A stretch of 64,000 bases of DNA from NCBI RefSeq assembly GCF_011074795.1, contig NZ_JAAMPF010000026.1:186001-250000 (forward strand), given 5' to 3'. A program made the position numbers and the translations under genes. Each line of letters starts with the position of its first letter. The first letter of the stretch is position 1. Positions 39,767 through 48,167 of this stretch are shown one piece after another. This DNA is from Marinobacter salicampi. GTDB lineage: Bacteria; Pseudomonadota; Gammaproteobacteria; Pseudomonadales; Oleiphilaceae. Under the pieces are notes generated by a model. It saw nothing but the letters and a program-made list of their open reading frames with translations. It did not search any database and had not been told where the DNA came from.

Positions 39767-41392
39767 TCATAAGACCTCGGAGCGCTTTACCCTGGGCACA
39801 TAACGTCCGGGCGCCAAGATAAAATTGGGGTCGACTGCTGCTTTCAGTTGACTGGCAAGTCTGGCGAAAGCGGAGCCACCGGTTTGCAAAGTGTTCATAG
39901 CGTCAATATTCAGTCGGTAGGGCAGAAAGCCTTCTCTGCGGCCCGCCTCAAGCAGGGCCTGGTAACAGGCTTTGGCCCTTGCCGTCGCGTCAGGGTCCCT
40001 GCGATCAAAGAGCAGGGGAACGGTTGAGTCGAAGCAGCGATCATTGATCGTAGTCAACGTAATTAATGGGTTCACACCGTATTCAGGGCAGATGCGCTCG
40101 ATCATCTCGATATAGCGGCGCACATCGTTACCCCTTATCGGGACCAGCGGTGCAAACCATATAAGTCCACAGCCATCCCGTGCCGGATTCTTCGGCTTGC
40201 CGGGTTCGGGCAGGTCGCCAGACCGCCAGTACGCTAGTGCCAGTGCAACGTCATTAGGGGTGCCATGCATTATTTCCAGAGCCCCCGAAAGTGTATTTGC
40301 CATTCCCATGACCCGGGACGCCAGTCTGCCCGGGAGCACACGGGCGAGCTTTCGCGCAGTGTCAACTTTTCGCCGGTTGATAAAGATGAGCCGATCGGTA
40401 ACCGGGCCAAGAAGCCGCCTTAGCGTACGTCTAGCCGCTTTCGCTACTTCCTTCGAAGCATAAATCGCGCCAACCCCGCTCCACGCAGGAACTCCGTGTC
40501 TGTCTGCTAGATCGTTTACTTCTTGAGCAGGCAGAACCCCGTTAATGGCCTTTGCGGCAGGGAAAGGGGTCATCATTGAGAGCATGCGTTGGTTGTTGAG
40601 CAGGTTGATTGCTACAACTGTTCCGCCGAGTGCGAGTAATACATTTCTGATGGTTGGAACCAAAGCTTCAAGTCTGGCGTCATCCTTGAGAGAAAAGAAA
40701 AACGCGGTCACAGTTTCCGGAACTGGAGCGAGGGCAATGGTCATTTTCACCACAACACCAAAGTTGCCCTGGCTGAAAAGACCGTCGATATAGGGGCCCA
40801 GGCCCCATTTGAACAGTCTGTCGATTTCCTCGCCGCCCAGTTCGCTGAGGGGGGTTCGATAGAGCGTGCCGTCGGGCAGGATCGCTTCAATTTTCGTCAC
40901 TGCTGCAAAATGGTCAGTGACGGGCGTGATGCCATAGCCGCGCTCAAGTGCGTTTCCGAGAAGGCTACAGGTGGGGCCCGCGCCCGTCACCGGAACGAGG
41001 TAATTGCCATCATGTCGGTCGAGGAAGGCCCTAAGGGCGCCCTGGGTTACACCGGGCTCAACAGTTACAACGCCCATTTCCGGGTCAAAATCGGAAATAC
41101 GATTAAGCCGGCTGAGATCAAGAACGGCGCAGCCGTCTTCGACAGGGTTGGCGCTCCCGTAACCCCAGTTGTTGCCTGTGCTCACGGGGTAAACGGCAAC
41201 GCACCATTTTTGAGCCACCTTTAGAACTGCCGCCACCTGCTCCTGATTTTCTGGCCGGAGCACCGCAGGAATTGAGCGCCTTGTTCCTATCGTGGAGGCG
41301 CCATAGTCGGCTGAACTGGCCGGGACTACTCCGGATTCACCCAGGAGGTCGGCCCATTCAGCAATTGCAGACTCGATAGAGGTGCTATTCAC
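39767..41392 (-). CDS. FAD-binding oxidoreductase of the vanillyl-alcohol oxidase/4-cresol dehydrogenase type
   Basis: The 541-residue flavoprotein starts with GTG (GGAAAG a few bases upstream). The PCMH-type FAD domain has VYPVSTGNNWGYGSANPV near residue 92, LDLSRLNRI and GPTCSLLGNALERGYG. The C-terminal FAD-oxidase cap ends ILAPGRYVPRVKRSEVL, as in 4-cresol dehydrogenase flavoproteins. The partner cytochrome of PchF-type enzymes is not encoded nearby. It lies 113 bases upstream of the acyltransferase on the same strand. The substrate is unknown. Confidence 0.82.
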   Translation of the reverse strand: MNSTSIESAIAEWADLLGESGVVPASSADYGASTIGTRRSIPAVLRPENQEQVAAVLKVAQKWCVAVYPVSTGNNWGYGSANPVEDGCAVLDLSRLNRISDFDPEMGVVTVEPGVTQGALRAFLDRHDGNYLVPVTGAGPTCSLLGNALERGYGITPVTDHFAAVTKIEAILPDGTLYRTPLSELGGEEIDRLFKWGLGPYIDGLFSQGNFGVVVKMTIALAPVPETVTAFFFSLKDDARLEALVPTIRNVLLALGGTVVAINLLNNQRMLSMMTPFPAAKAINGVLPAQEVNDLADRHGVPAWSGVGAIYASKEVAKAARRTLRRLLGPVTDRLIFINRRKVDTARKLARVLPGRLASRVMGMANTLSGALEIMHGTPNDVALALAYWRSGDLPEPGKPKNPARDGCGLIWFAPLVPIRGNDVRRYIEMIERICPEYGVNPLITLTTINDRCFDSTVPLLFDRRDPDATARAKACYQALLEAGRREGFLPYRLNIDAMNTLQTGGSAFARLASQLKAAVDPNFILAPGRYVPRVKRSEVL

Positions 41393-41842
41393 TGGCGCTT
41401 TCCGATTTATCGATGAGTTTTTTTAATGCTTTGTTAACATTTGCTAACGCGTTGTTCATTGATGCGCGACGATTATAGGCGCGATACGGTGGGTAAGACT
41501 ATGACGTAGCATTACGGCATTAGAAACGGTGTCGGTTAAAGAAGTGAATTGCAAACAGGGAGTTGGAGTAAATCAAGGGAAATCGCACAGTGGCCTGTTG
41601 ATTAAAACGACTTAACTTAGGTTAAGATTTGTACTATTGGCCGTGGGCAGGAGATGCATTTCGAGCGTATTTGTTTTATAGGTTGCTGATAATAAAAGTA
41701 ATATATGATATTTCGCGAATTGGGTTGACAGTATGTAAAAAGCGCACATTCTGAATGCTTTTTTTTGTGTCAGTGCAGCCGGGTGACGACCCGGCTTCAC
41801 ACATCTCCGACGCGCGCCAGCACTGTTCTCATTAACCAGGCG
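41393..41842. other. AT-rich intergenic region upstream of the flavoprotein gene
   Basis: This 450-base gap has no supported gene. It contains a 16-base near-palindrome (41611-41626) and a 20-base hairpin (41777-41796) that lacks a T-run. It is visibly richer in A and T than the neighbouring genes. Confidence 0.6.
41611..41626. promoter_or_regulatory. 16-base near-palindrome upstream of the flavoprotein gene
   Basis: CTTAACTTAGGTTAAG has seven of eight complementary pairs. It is about 219 bases before the GTG start of the flavoprotein gene. It could bind a dimeric regulator. No regulator gene adjoins it. Confidence 0.35.
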
Positions 41843-41861
41843 CTAACGCAAGCGCCTGGTT
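41834..41861. terminator. Hairpin across the SDR stop codon
   Basis: A perfect 10-bp stem (41834-41843 with 41852-41861) with an eight-base loop overlaps the TAG stop of the SDR gene. No T-run follows on the minus strand, so it may act as a weak terminator or mRNA stabiliser. Confidence 0.4.
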
Positions 41862-42688
41862 ATCCGGAATACCGCCTCGGGTGAGATACGTTTTACCCAC
41901 AGGGCTGACATTTCCTTGCCTTTACCAACGGGAATCTCCCGTGTTCCACGAGCCAGGCCTCTGATAATCACCTGGGCCGCTTCATCTACATCCATGCCGC
42001 CCTCAATGTAGGCATCGTCTTTCCCGTAAGCCTCGCCATTGGCGGCCAGGGCATTGTGGGCGATAGCGGTATTGATGAATCCAGGCACGATGGTCGATAC
42101 CTTGATGCCGTCATCTTCCACCTCCGCACGCAAGGCGTCGAAGAAGCCCATCACGGCATGTTTGGCAGCGCAATAACCCGTACGGTTCGGCACGCCCACT
42201 TTGCCCGCTACACTGGCAGTGACAGAGATATGGCCGCTGTGACGCTGGAGCATGTGGGGCAGTACCGCCTTGGTCAACGCGATCTGGCCCAGCACATCAA
42301 CATCCAGTAGTTTTTTGTAGACGTCGAGGTCAGTATCCTTGCACAGCGATCGTTGCGACAGGCCGGCATTGTTGACTAGCAAGTCGATGTGACTGAACCT
42401 GTCCAGTACCGTATTCGTGGCTTCCGGCATGGCTTCGAGGTCGGTTACGTCGAGGGGCAGAACCATCACGTCGACTTCAGTCAGACCTGCCTGAAGGCAG
42501 CGCATGGCAACTCGCTCGAGCTCCGCTTTTCGACGGGCGGACAGCACCAATTTGGCGCCTTGGGCTGCGAGTCCAACGGCCAGAGCTTCGCCAATGCCCG
42601 AGGACGCGCCTGTAATCCAGACGACCTGGCCCTTGAATTCAGTGGACGCGCGGTTCGGTTTCCTTCTGCTAAGGGGGTTCTTCAGCAT
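41843..42688 (-). CDS. Short-chain dehydrogenase/reductase
   Basis: The 281-residue classical SDR has the cofactor motif TGASSGIGEAL near residue 26 with the arginines SARRKAE favouring NADPH. It also has NNAG, the catalytic Ser in ISVTASVAGKVG, and YCAAKHAVMGFF with Tyr-x3-Lys. PGFINTAIAHN follows. AGGAGA precedes the ATG at 42688, so 42 codons of upstream frame are excluded. The substrate is not predictable. It stands 272 bases from hemH on the same strand. Confidence 0.88.
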   Translation of the reverse strand: MLKNPLSRRKPNRASTEFKGQVVWITGASSGIGEALAVGLAAQGAKLVLSARRKAELERVAMRCLQAGLTEVDVMVLPLDVTDLEAMPEATNTVLDRFSHIDLLVNNAGLSQRSLCKDTDLDVYKKLLDVDVLGQIALTKAVLPHMLQRHSGHISVTASVAGKVGVPNRTGYCAAKHAVMGFFDALRAEVEDDGIKVSTIVPGFINTAIAHNALAANGEAYGKDDAYIEGGMDVDEAAQVIIRGLARGTREIPVGKGKEMSALWVKRISPEAVFRITRRLR

Positions 42689-42960
42689 GCTGGTTCTCCT
42701 GTGTTGCTGATCGGTTCCGGACTCCGCCGGAAACCGCCGAGGATAAAGTTCCAGGCCGCCACTCATGTTCTCGTTCAGAGTGACGCCGCAATAACTGGTT
42801 CTGCCGGACCGCACGGTTTGCGACCATCGGTGGGATAGCGCAAAAACCTCATGGGGCTGAGGTGGCCACTGCCTCCCGAATGGCAGAGATGGTGGCAGGG
42901 GCGGTCATTGCAGCAACGATGCTACCGTAACCAGCCTCGGCAGCGGTATCCGTGGATCGT

Positions 42961-44052
42961 TCAGGCCTGGGCGCCTATTGCCTTGGCCCGCTCGGCACGC
43001 AGCGCCAGTTCCTCTGGAGTGTTGGTTGGAATGCCCCAGCCCTGAATGTTTACCTCGATCAGCGCAGTCAAAGCCTCGATATGCTCGGGACTGTCGTTAA
43101 GGCACGGAATATAGCTGAAAGCGGTGCCCCCGGCCTCGATGAAATAGTCCCGGTTTTCTTCCTCTATCTCTTCAAGGGTTTCAAGACAATCAGACGAAAA
43201 GCCGGGGCAGACCACATCAATGGTCTTGACACCTTTGCCAGGCAGCGACTTGAGGGTTTCGTCGGTATAAGGCTTGAGCCATTCCTCGGCGCCGAAGCGG
43301 GACTGGAAGGTGGTCATGTATTGGCCCTTCTCCAGACCGAGACGCTCGGCGATGAGGCGGGCGGTCTTGTGGCATTCACAATGGTAAGGATCGCCTTTTT
43401 TCAGGTATTTCAACGGTACCCCGTGAAAGGACATGATGAGCAGCTCATTGCGCCCGTGGCTATCCCAGTGACTCTTGATTCGGCTAGCCATGGCCTCGAT
43501 ATAGGGGGGAAAGTCCGGGTAATGACTGACGAACCGCAGGTCCGGTAGCCAGCGGCTTTTCAGAAACTCCCTGGCTATGGCATCGAAGGTCGAGGCTGAG
43601 GTCGACGCGGAGTATTGCGGGTAGAGCGGCAGCACGAGTAGCTTGCGGGCGCCCTGACTCTTTAGCTCTTCCAGAACGTCGGGAATGGACGGATTGCCAT
43701 ACCGCATGGCAAACGCAACGATGACGGACTGGCCATAGGTTTCGCGCAAGGCTTTGCGAATACCTTCGCATTGGGCTGCAGTGTTGGTCAGCAGAGGTGA
43801 GCCCTTCGATTGCCAGACTTTTTTGTAGGCTGCGGCCGATTTTTTGGGCCTGAATCTCAGGATAATACCGTGAAGAATGAACCACCAAAGGAACCGAGGT
43901 AACTCAACCACCCGCGGGTCTGAAAGGAATTCCGCCAGGTAACGCCTCAGGGCTTTGGGAGTGGGAGCATCAGGCGTGCCTAGATTGGTCACCAGAATAC
44001 CTAGGCGTTCAGGCTGGTCGTGACGGAAATTTGTTTCGCCTTTATACTGCAT
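42961..44052 (-). CDS. hemH: Ferrochelatase
   Basis: The 363-residue enzyme inserts ferrous iron into protoporphyrin IX, the last step of heme synthesis. The N-terminus GILVTNLGTPDAPTPKALRRYLAEFLSDPRV is typical. The metal-site histidine is in LLIMSFHGVPLKYLKKGDPYHCECH, with Glu in CPGFSSDCLETLEEI. Length is usual. Three cysteines cluster near CEC but no Fe-S motif is certain. Confidence 0.94.
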   Translation of the reverse strand: MQYKGETNFRHDQPERLGILVTNLGTPDAPTPKALRRYLAEFLSDPRVVELPRFLWWFILHGIILRFRPKKSAAAYKKVWQSKGSPLLTNTAAQCEGIRKALRETYGQSVIVAFAMRYGNPSIPDVLEELKSQGARKLLVLPLYPQYSASTSASTFDAIAREFLKSRWLPDLRFVSHYPDFPPYIEAMASRIKSHWDSHGRNELLIMSFHGVPLKYLKKGDPYHCECHKTARLIAERLGLEKGQYMTTFQSRFGAEEWLKPYTDETLKSLPGKGVKTIDVVCPGFSSDCLETLEEIEEENRDYFIEAGGTAFSYIPCLNDSPEHIEALTALIEVNIQGWGIPTNTPEELALRAERAKAIGAQA

Positions 44053-44166
44053 AGTTCATTCAAACCTCTTAGTTTTTGGTTGTGAACCCTGTCAGGCGCC
44101 GCCCGACCCGGAGGACTTACGAACCGGATCAGGCCGAGGATTACGTGGCCACTTAAAAAGACCGAA

Positions 44167-45921
44167 TCAGGAGTCGGGATGAACCGCGCCGGGGTCGGTA
44201 TTAGCGGGCTTTGTGCGAAGCTCGCACCAGGCCTCGTAGGTCGTCATGAAAACATCGCCATTCAGGCCCTGCAGGAAACGGCTCTGGTTCAGCTTGTCCA
44301 TGACGGGGCCCTTGACTTCGGAAAGGTGAAGCCTTATGCCGGCATCATGCAGCCGGCCATTGATTGCCTCAAGGCTGTCCAGCGCCGAGGCGTCGATATA
44401 GTTGACAGCGGGACACATGAGTATGAATTCCTCTAGTTGCGGCTGCTCCTCAATGACCGTAAATACCCGATCCTCCAGATAACGCGCATTGGCGAAATAC
44501 AGACTTTCATCGACCCGCAGGATCAGCACGCGGGGATCGGTCTCCACATCATGGCGGGCAATGTTGCGAAACGCTTCGGATCCACGGATTCGGCCAACCA
44601 GCGCGCTGTGGGGACGGCTGGTGCGCCAGAGGTAAAGTATCAGTGACAGGGCTATGCCGGTGAGAATGCCGGGTATAACACCAAACACCAGGGTCACCCC
44701 GATGGTGCCAACCAGAGCAGCCCCGTCGTGACGGGAGTACTTCCAGGTTTCCCGGACCGCTCGGAAATCCACCAGCGAAAGCACGGAAATGATAATGGCA
44801 GCTGCCAGCACGGCTTTTGGTAAATTGCTGAATAGCGGGGTGAAGAACAATGTGATCAAGCCGATGCCAATGGCGGTAAAGGCCCCTGCGGCAGGGGTCC
44901 GGGCACCGGCGTCGTAATTAATGATTGAGCGTGAGAACCCACCCGCAACGGCAAAACCGCCTGAAAATGCTGAGGCTATATTGGCCGTCCCCAGGCCCAG
45001 AAGTTCCTGGTCAGGGTCAATGCGCTCATGGCGTCGCGCCGCAAGCTTATGGGCCAGGGACACTGATTCGACGAAGGTGACAATGCTGATCAGCATGGCG
45101 GGCACCATCAGGTTCTGAATCAGTTCAAGTGAGCCCTGAGGAAGCGCCAGCGGAGGCAGGCCCGCCGGAACTTCACCAACAACATCAATGCCTTGTTGGG
45201 CAAGGTTCAACCAGCTTACGAGGATTGTGGCAACCACGACCGCGATCACAGGCCCAAGGCGTACCAGAATGACAGAGACCCGGTTACTGACCTTTATTTG
45301 CGCTAGGAAGGGTCCCAAATGATCCCTCATCAGGTAGAGAAAGGCGAGGGCAGGCAGTCCCAGCGCCAGGGTCGGAAAACTGGTTTCGTCCATGTTCCGG
45401 TAAAAGCCCAAAGCCAGCTCCACGGCGTTGTCGCCAGGCACGTCTATACCCATCAGATACTTCATCTGACTGGCGGCTATGAGGATGCCGGAAGCGGTAA
45501 TGAAACCGGAAATGACCGGATGGCTGATAAAGTTTGAAAGAAAGCCGAGACGCAGCAGGCCCATGACAAGCAGTATCAGCCCTGACAGCAGGGCCAGGTA
45601 AATAGAGGCGATCATGAACCCTGCCGTGCCCTGGGTAGCCACATCGCCCACCGCCGCGGCGCTCATAAGGGAAATCAGCGCCACAGGACCGACCGCAAGG
45701 GTGTTGCTGGTGCCAAAAATGGCGTAAAAAATACAGGGCAGAATACTTGCGTAGAGGCCAGCTTCCGCGGGCAGCCCGGCCAGCAGCGCAAAAGCCAGGG
45801 ACTGGGGTATGACAATCACCGTGACAAGCGCTGCCGCAGCGACGTCATTCCCCAGGGCATGGCGGTCATAGCGGCGCAACCAGCCGATCGCCGGTATGTA
45901 GCGCAACAGGCGTTGCCTCAT
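44167..45921 (-). CDS. SulP-family anion transporter with STAS domain
   Basis: The 584-residue membrane protein has about twelve helices and the SulP signature VIVIPQSLAFALLAGLPAEAGLYASILP near residue 35. A C-terminal cytoplasmic STAS domain (about residues 450-570) includes CPAVNYIDASALDSLEAI. SulP carriers move sulfate, bicarbonate or related anions; the substrate here is not determined. It is the last gene of a minus-strand operon with a phosphatase-like protein and split YeeE/YedE permease halves. That favours a sulfur oxyanion substrate, by inference. Confidence 0.88.
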   Translation of the reverse strand: MRQRLLRYIPAIGWLRRYDRHALGNDVAAAALVTVIVIPQSLAFALLAGLPAEAGLYASILPCIFYAIFGTSNTLAVGPVALISLMSAAAVGDVATQGTAGFMIASIYLALLSGLILLVMGLLRLGFLSNFISHPVISGFITASGILIAASQMKYLMGIDVPGDNAVELALGFYRNMDETSFPTLALGLPALAFLYLMRDHLGPFLAQIKVSNRVSVILVRLGPVIAVVVATILVSWLNLAQQGIDVVGEVPAGLPPLALPQGSLELIQNLMVPAMLISIVTFVESVSLAHKLAARRHERIDPDQELLGLGTANIASAFSGGFAVAGGFSRSIINYDAGARTPAAGAFTAIGIGLITLFFTPLFSNLPKAVLAAAIIISVLSLVDFRAVRETWKYSRHDGAALVGTIGVTLVFGVIPGILTGIALSLILYLWRTSRPHSALVGRIRGSEAFRNIARHDVETDPRVLILRVDESLYFANARYLEDRVFTVIEEQPQLEEFILMCPAVNYIDASALDSLEAINGRLHDAGIRLHLSEVKGPVMDKLNQSRFLQGLNGDVFMTTYEAWCELRTKPANTDPGAVHPDS

Positions 45922-45924
45922 CGT

Positions 45925-46365
45925 TCAGTCTTTCCGGGCGTGCTGGCGGGCCTGCTGTTCCAGTCTCGGCTTCATGCCGTTGAGATCGTAGCCGGCACGC
46001 TGGGCTTTCATGAGTACTGGCATCACCGGTTCCTTGCGGGAGCTACTCAGGGCCCAAAGCACCGTGCAACGGGTTCCCGAGCGACAGAAGGCCAAGACGG
46101 GTTTTTGCGCTTCTTCAAACATGGGCGCAAAATGATCCACATCGCTTTCCGTGATGTTACCCGACTCCACCGGCAGGTAGATCCACTGCAGGCCATGGGC
46201 CCTTGCTGCGGATTCAATATCTGTCATTGCCGGTTGACCCGGGTCTTCCTGATCTGGACGGTTGGCCACAAGGGTGCGAAAACCCAACCGGGCTATTTCT
46301 TCCACGTCCTGCACCGATATCTGGGGTGCGACTGAAATGTCCTCATCGATAGTTCGAATGTCCAT
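45925..46365 (-). CDS. TIGR01244 family sulfur transferase / phosphatase-like protein
   Basis: The 146-residue protein has the dual-specificity-phosphatase-like fold seen in the N-terminus of Blh (beta-lactamase-like hydrolase). The phrase DISVAPQISVQDVEEIARLGFRTLVANRPDQE begins it. The active-site loop is FCRSGTRCTVLWAL, a Cys-x5-Arg-like signature near residue 93. Family members accompany sulfide- and sulfane-sulfur-handling genes. It starts 17 bases after the upstream permease half. Confidence 0.82.
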   Translation of the reverse strand: MDIRTIDEDISVAPQISVQDVEEIARLGFRTLVANRPDQEDPGQPAMTDIESAARAHGLQWIYLPVESGNITESDVDHFAPMFEEAQKPVLAFCRSGTRCTVLWALSSSRKEPVMPVLMKAQRAGYDLNGMKPRLEQQARQHARKD

Positions 46366-46382
46366 GTACGATCTCTTGAAAG

Positions 46383-46823
46383 TTACGCTTGGGTTAAGGC
46401 ATGGGCTTTACGGGCCTGTTCGATCTGCTCAAAAATCATCATACCGACCACCATGGCGCCGACAAAGGCAATCGCCTTAATTTCTCCTGCGCCCATGGCA
46501 ACCAGGCCGGGCCCCGGACAGAAACCTGCCAGGCCCCAGCCGCCGCCAAAAAGCAGGCTGCCGACGACCAGCGGCCGATCGATGGAGCGGGAAGTGGGCA
46601 GTTCCATCTCAAATCCCAACAGACTCCTCTGCCGCTGGCCTGCGACCGTGAAGGCGATCAGGCCCACACCTATGGCTCCTGCCATTACCAGGGCTAAGGA
46701 AGGGTCCCAGAGACCGGCAATATCCAGAAAGCCCAGAACCTTTTCGGGATTCGCCATGCCGGACAGTAACAACCCCAGGCCGAACACCAGGCCACAGAAA
46801 AATGAGGAAAGATTGTACTTCAC
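46383..46823 (-). CDS. YeeE/YedE permease half, C-terminal type (DUF6691)
   Basis: The 146-residue membrane protein has four helices. Its conserved cysteine motif GLAGFCPGPGLVAMG corresponds to a pore cysteine of the YeeE/TsuA thiosulfate transporter family. It starts with LSSFFCGLVFGLGLLLSGMANPEKVLGFLD, typical of the second half-protein in PmpAB-like pairs. It overlaps the other half by four bases, so the two are translated together and likely form one transporter. Confidence 0.85.
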   Translation of the reverse strand: MKYNLSSFFCGLVFGLGLLLSGMANPEKVLGFLDIAGLWDPSLALVMAGAIGVGLIAFTVAGQRQRSLLGFEMELPTSRSIDRPLVVGSLLFGGGWGLAGFCPGPGLVAMGAGEIKAIAFVGAMVVGMMIFEQIEQARKAHALTQA

Positions 46824-47263
46824 AGTGGACTACCTCCGACCAGGTGGCGAACGACATAAACGGTTCCGAAGCCTGCAGCCATAAAGCACAGAGTGGCCAT
46901 GAGCGATCTAGGGGACAAGCGGGACAGGCCGCAGACCCCATGTCCGCTGGTGCAGCCGGAGCCAAACCGGGTGCCAATACCGACCAGTAGTCCGGCGATG
47001 ACGACCACCGGAAGGCTCGCATTGACTTCAATGGGTGGTAGATCAGCTACGAGTGCCCACAGTAGCGGTGCGCTCAGAAGACCTGCGATGAAGGCGATGC
47101 GCCAGAAGCTGTCTGCTTTTTGTCGCTGCAGCAGACCGCCGAGCACACCGCTGACTCCGGCAATACGTCCATTCAGGAGCACGAAGCCAGCAGCAGATAG
47201 CCCGATAAGCACTCCGCCGGCTAAAGAGAGCCAGGGCGTAAACGAAGCCCAATCAATGGTCAT
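46820..47263 (-). CDS. YeeE/YedE permease half, N-terminal type
   Basis: The 147-residue membrane protein has about four helices and the strictly conserved motif GSGCTSGHGVCGLSRLS with two cysteines near residues 105-113. In TsuA such cysteines relay thiosulfate through the pore. It is the first gene of the operon that continues with the other half, the TIGR01244 protein and SulP. No ArsR-type sulfide sensor (BigR/SqrR) is encoded next to it, unlike many such operons. Confidence 0.87.
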   Translation of the reverse strand: MTIDWASFTPWLSLAGGVLIGLSAAGFVLLNGRIAGVSGVLGGLLQRQKADSFWRIAFIAGLLSAPLLWALVADLPPIEVNASLPVVVIAGLLVGIGTRFGSGCTSGHGVCGLSRLSPRSLMATLCFMAAGFGTVYVVRHLVGGSPL

Positions 47264-47340
47264 AACAAGTGAACTCCTCGGTTTCTCGCAAGTTGGTTGG
47301 ATGGGACCTAAGGGTACGGGTCAGTCCAAATTCATCAGGC

Positions 47341-47355
47341 AAGAACAATATTCTT
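47341..47355. promoter_or_regulatory. Imperfect palindrome upstream of the YeeE operon
   Basis: AAGAA and TTCTT arms flank a five-base AT-rich centre, 78 bases before the first gene of the operon. It is short and AT-rich, like some ArsR-family sulfide-sensor operators, but could be chance. Confidence 0.25.
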
Positions 47356-47420
47356 TTGGCGGGCGAAACGAAAGGGCGGCAGCGAACCTGATTCAGCACG
47401 CTTGAGGGAAATCCTTAAGA

Positions 47421-47449
47421 TAAAAAAAGCCCGGCTTGAAAAGCCGGGC
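47421..47449 (-). terminator. Minus-strand Rho-independent terminator without an upstream gene
   Basis: GCCCGGCTT (47429-47437) pairs with AAGCCGGGC (47441-47449). Seven A residues on the left give a U-tract only for minus-strand transcripts. The nearest upstream minus-strand gene is the TetR gene at 48.2-48.8 kb, beyond the plus-strand phasin gene. A short untranslated RNA is therefore possible. Confidence 0.82.
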
Positions 47450-47648
47450 GAGGCATGCGAGTAGTATCCATGAAAGACTTCCAGACGATCAGCGCCAGCA
47501 GGGGCACTGATCACTTAAAGTATTGACGATATTTTGAGCACTTCAAGTTTTTGGCTGAAAGCATTGATCACATTTTGATCTAACGAAAGCCTGATTAGAC
47601 GCTCAATTCCTGAGCATTGGCATTTATACCCACGCCACAGCCAAACCA

Positions 47649-47677
47649 CTGAAATCGAGACACTGGTGTAATACAAT
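47649..47677 (+). promoter_or_regulatory. Sigma-70 promoter of the phasin gene
   Basis: CTGAAA (47649-47654) and TACAAT (47672-47677) are separated by exactly 17 bases. The predicted start point is about 45 bases before the phasin ATG. Confidence 0.6.
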
Positions 47678-47729
47678 GCATGTGTTGGCAGATGGTCTGC
47701 CAATTGGCTGCAAGGTAAAAGGTGTACTT

Positions 47730-48167
47730 ATGTCAGATCAGCAGGATAAAAAACCGGACAACGATGTTCAGCTCGCCGGTAAAATCAAGGATTCTGCACG
47801 TCAGATATGGCTGGCTGGCTTGGGCGCTTACACCAAAGCGGAAGAGGATGCCGGACGTTTTTTTGAGCGGCTGGTCAACGAAGGCGAAGAGCTTGAAAGT
47901 AAGACCCGGGGTGTGGTCGGAAAACACGTGAAGTCTGTGGAGCACCGGGTGGAAGACGTCCGCGGCCGGGCAACCGGAACCTGGGATAAACTTGAGCACC
48001 TGTTCGACGAGCGGGTCTCGGGGGCCTTGCGTCGCCTGGGTATTCACCGGCGCGAAGAGATCGAGTCACTGGAACACAGGATTGAAGCCCTGGAGCAGGA
48101 ACTGCGCGAGCTTAAGAAGTCAGTACCGCAGACCACCGCTAAAAGCCCGAAAAAACCGCCTCAGTAA
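47730..48167 (+). CDS. Phasin family protein (polyhydroxyalkanoate granule-associated)
   Basis: The 145-residue protein matches the PhaF/PhaI-type phasin domain. It has IWLAGLGAYTKAEEDAGRFFERLVNEGEELESKTR and long amphipathic helices. A C-terminal coiled coil (EEIESLEHRIEALEQELREL) ends in a basic, Pro- and Lys-rich tail. Phasins coat storage granules. The start at 47730 avoids 18 spurious codons upstream. The end overlaps the convergent TetR gene by seven bases. No PHA synthase is in the window. Confidence 0.88.
   Translation: MSDQQDKKPDNDVQLAGKIKDSARQIWLAGLGAYTKAEEDAGRFFERLVNEGEELESKTRGVVGKHVKSVEHRVEDVRGRATGTWDKLEHLFDERVSGALRRLGIHRREEIESLEHRIEALEQELRELKKSVPQTTAKSPKKPPQ

Larger units (their letters stand above)
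47264..47729. other. Intergenic region between the YeeE operon and phasin
   Basis: This 466-base gap holds the divergent promoters, an imperfect palindrome at 47341-47355 (AAGAA and TTCTT arms) and an unassigned minus-strand terminator at 47421-47449. It also holds the phasin promoter at 47649-47677. No protein gene is supported. Confidence 0.6.

Noticed and set aside
41777..41796. Perfect 8-bp hairpin in the gap before the SDR gene
   Set aside because: No T-run on the correct side of either strand, so I do not call it a terminator.
42841..42960. A short minus-strand frame upstream of the SDR and after hemH that looks protein-like
   Set aside because: It lacks a start with ribosome-binding site and is only about 20 codons from its ATG; possible gene remnant but unsupported.
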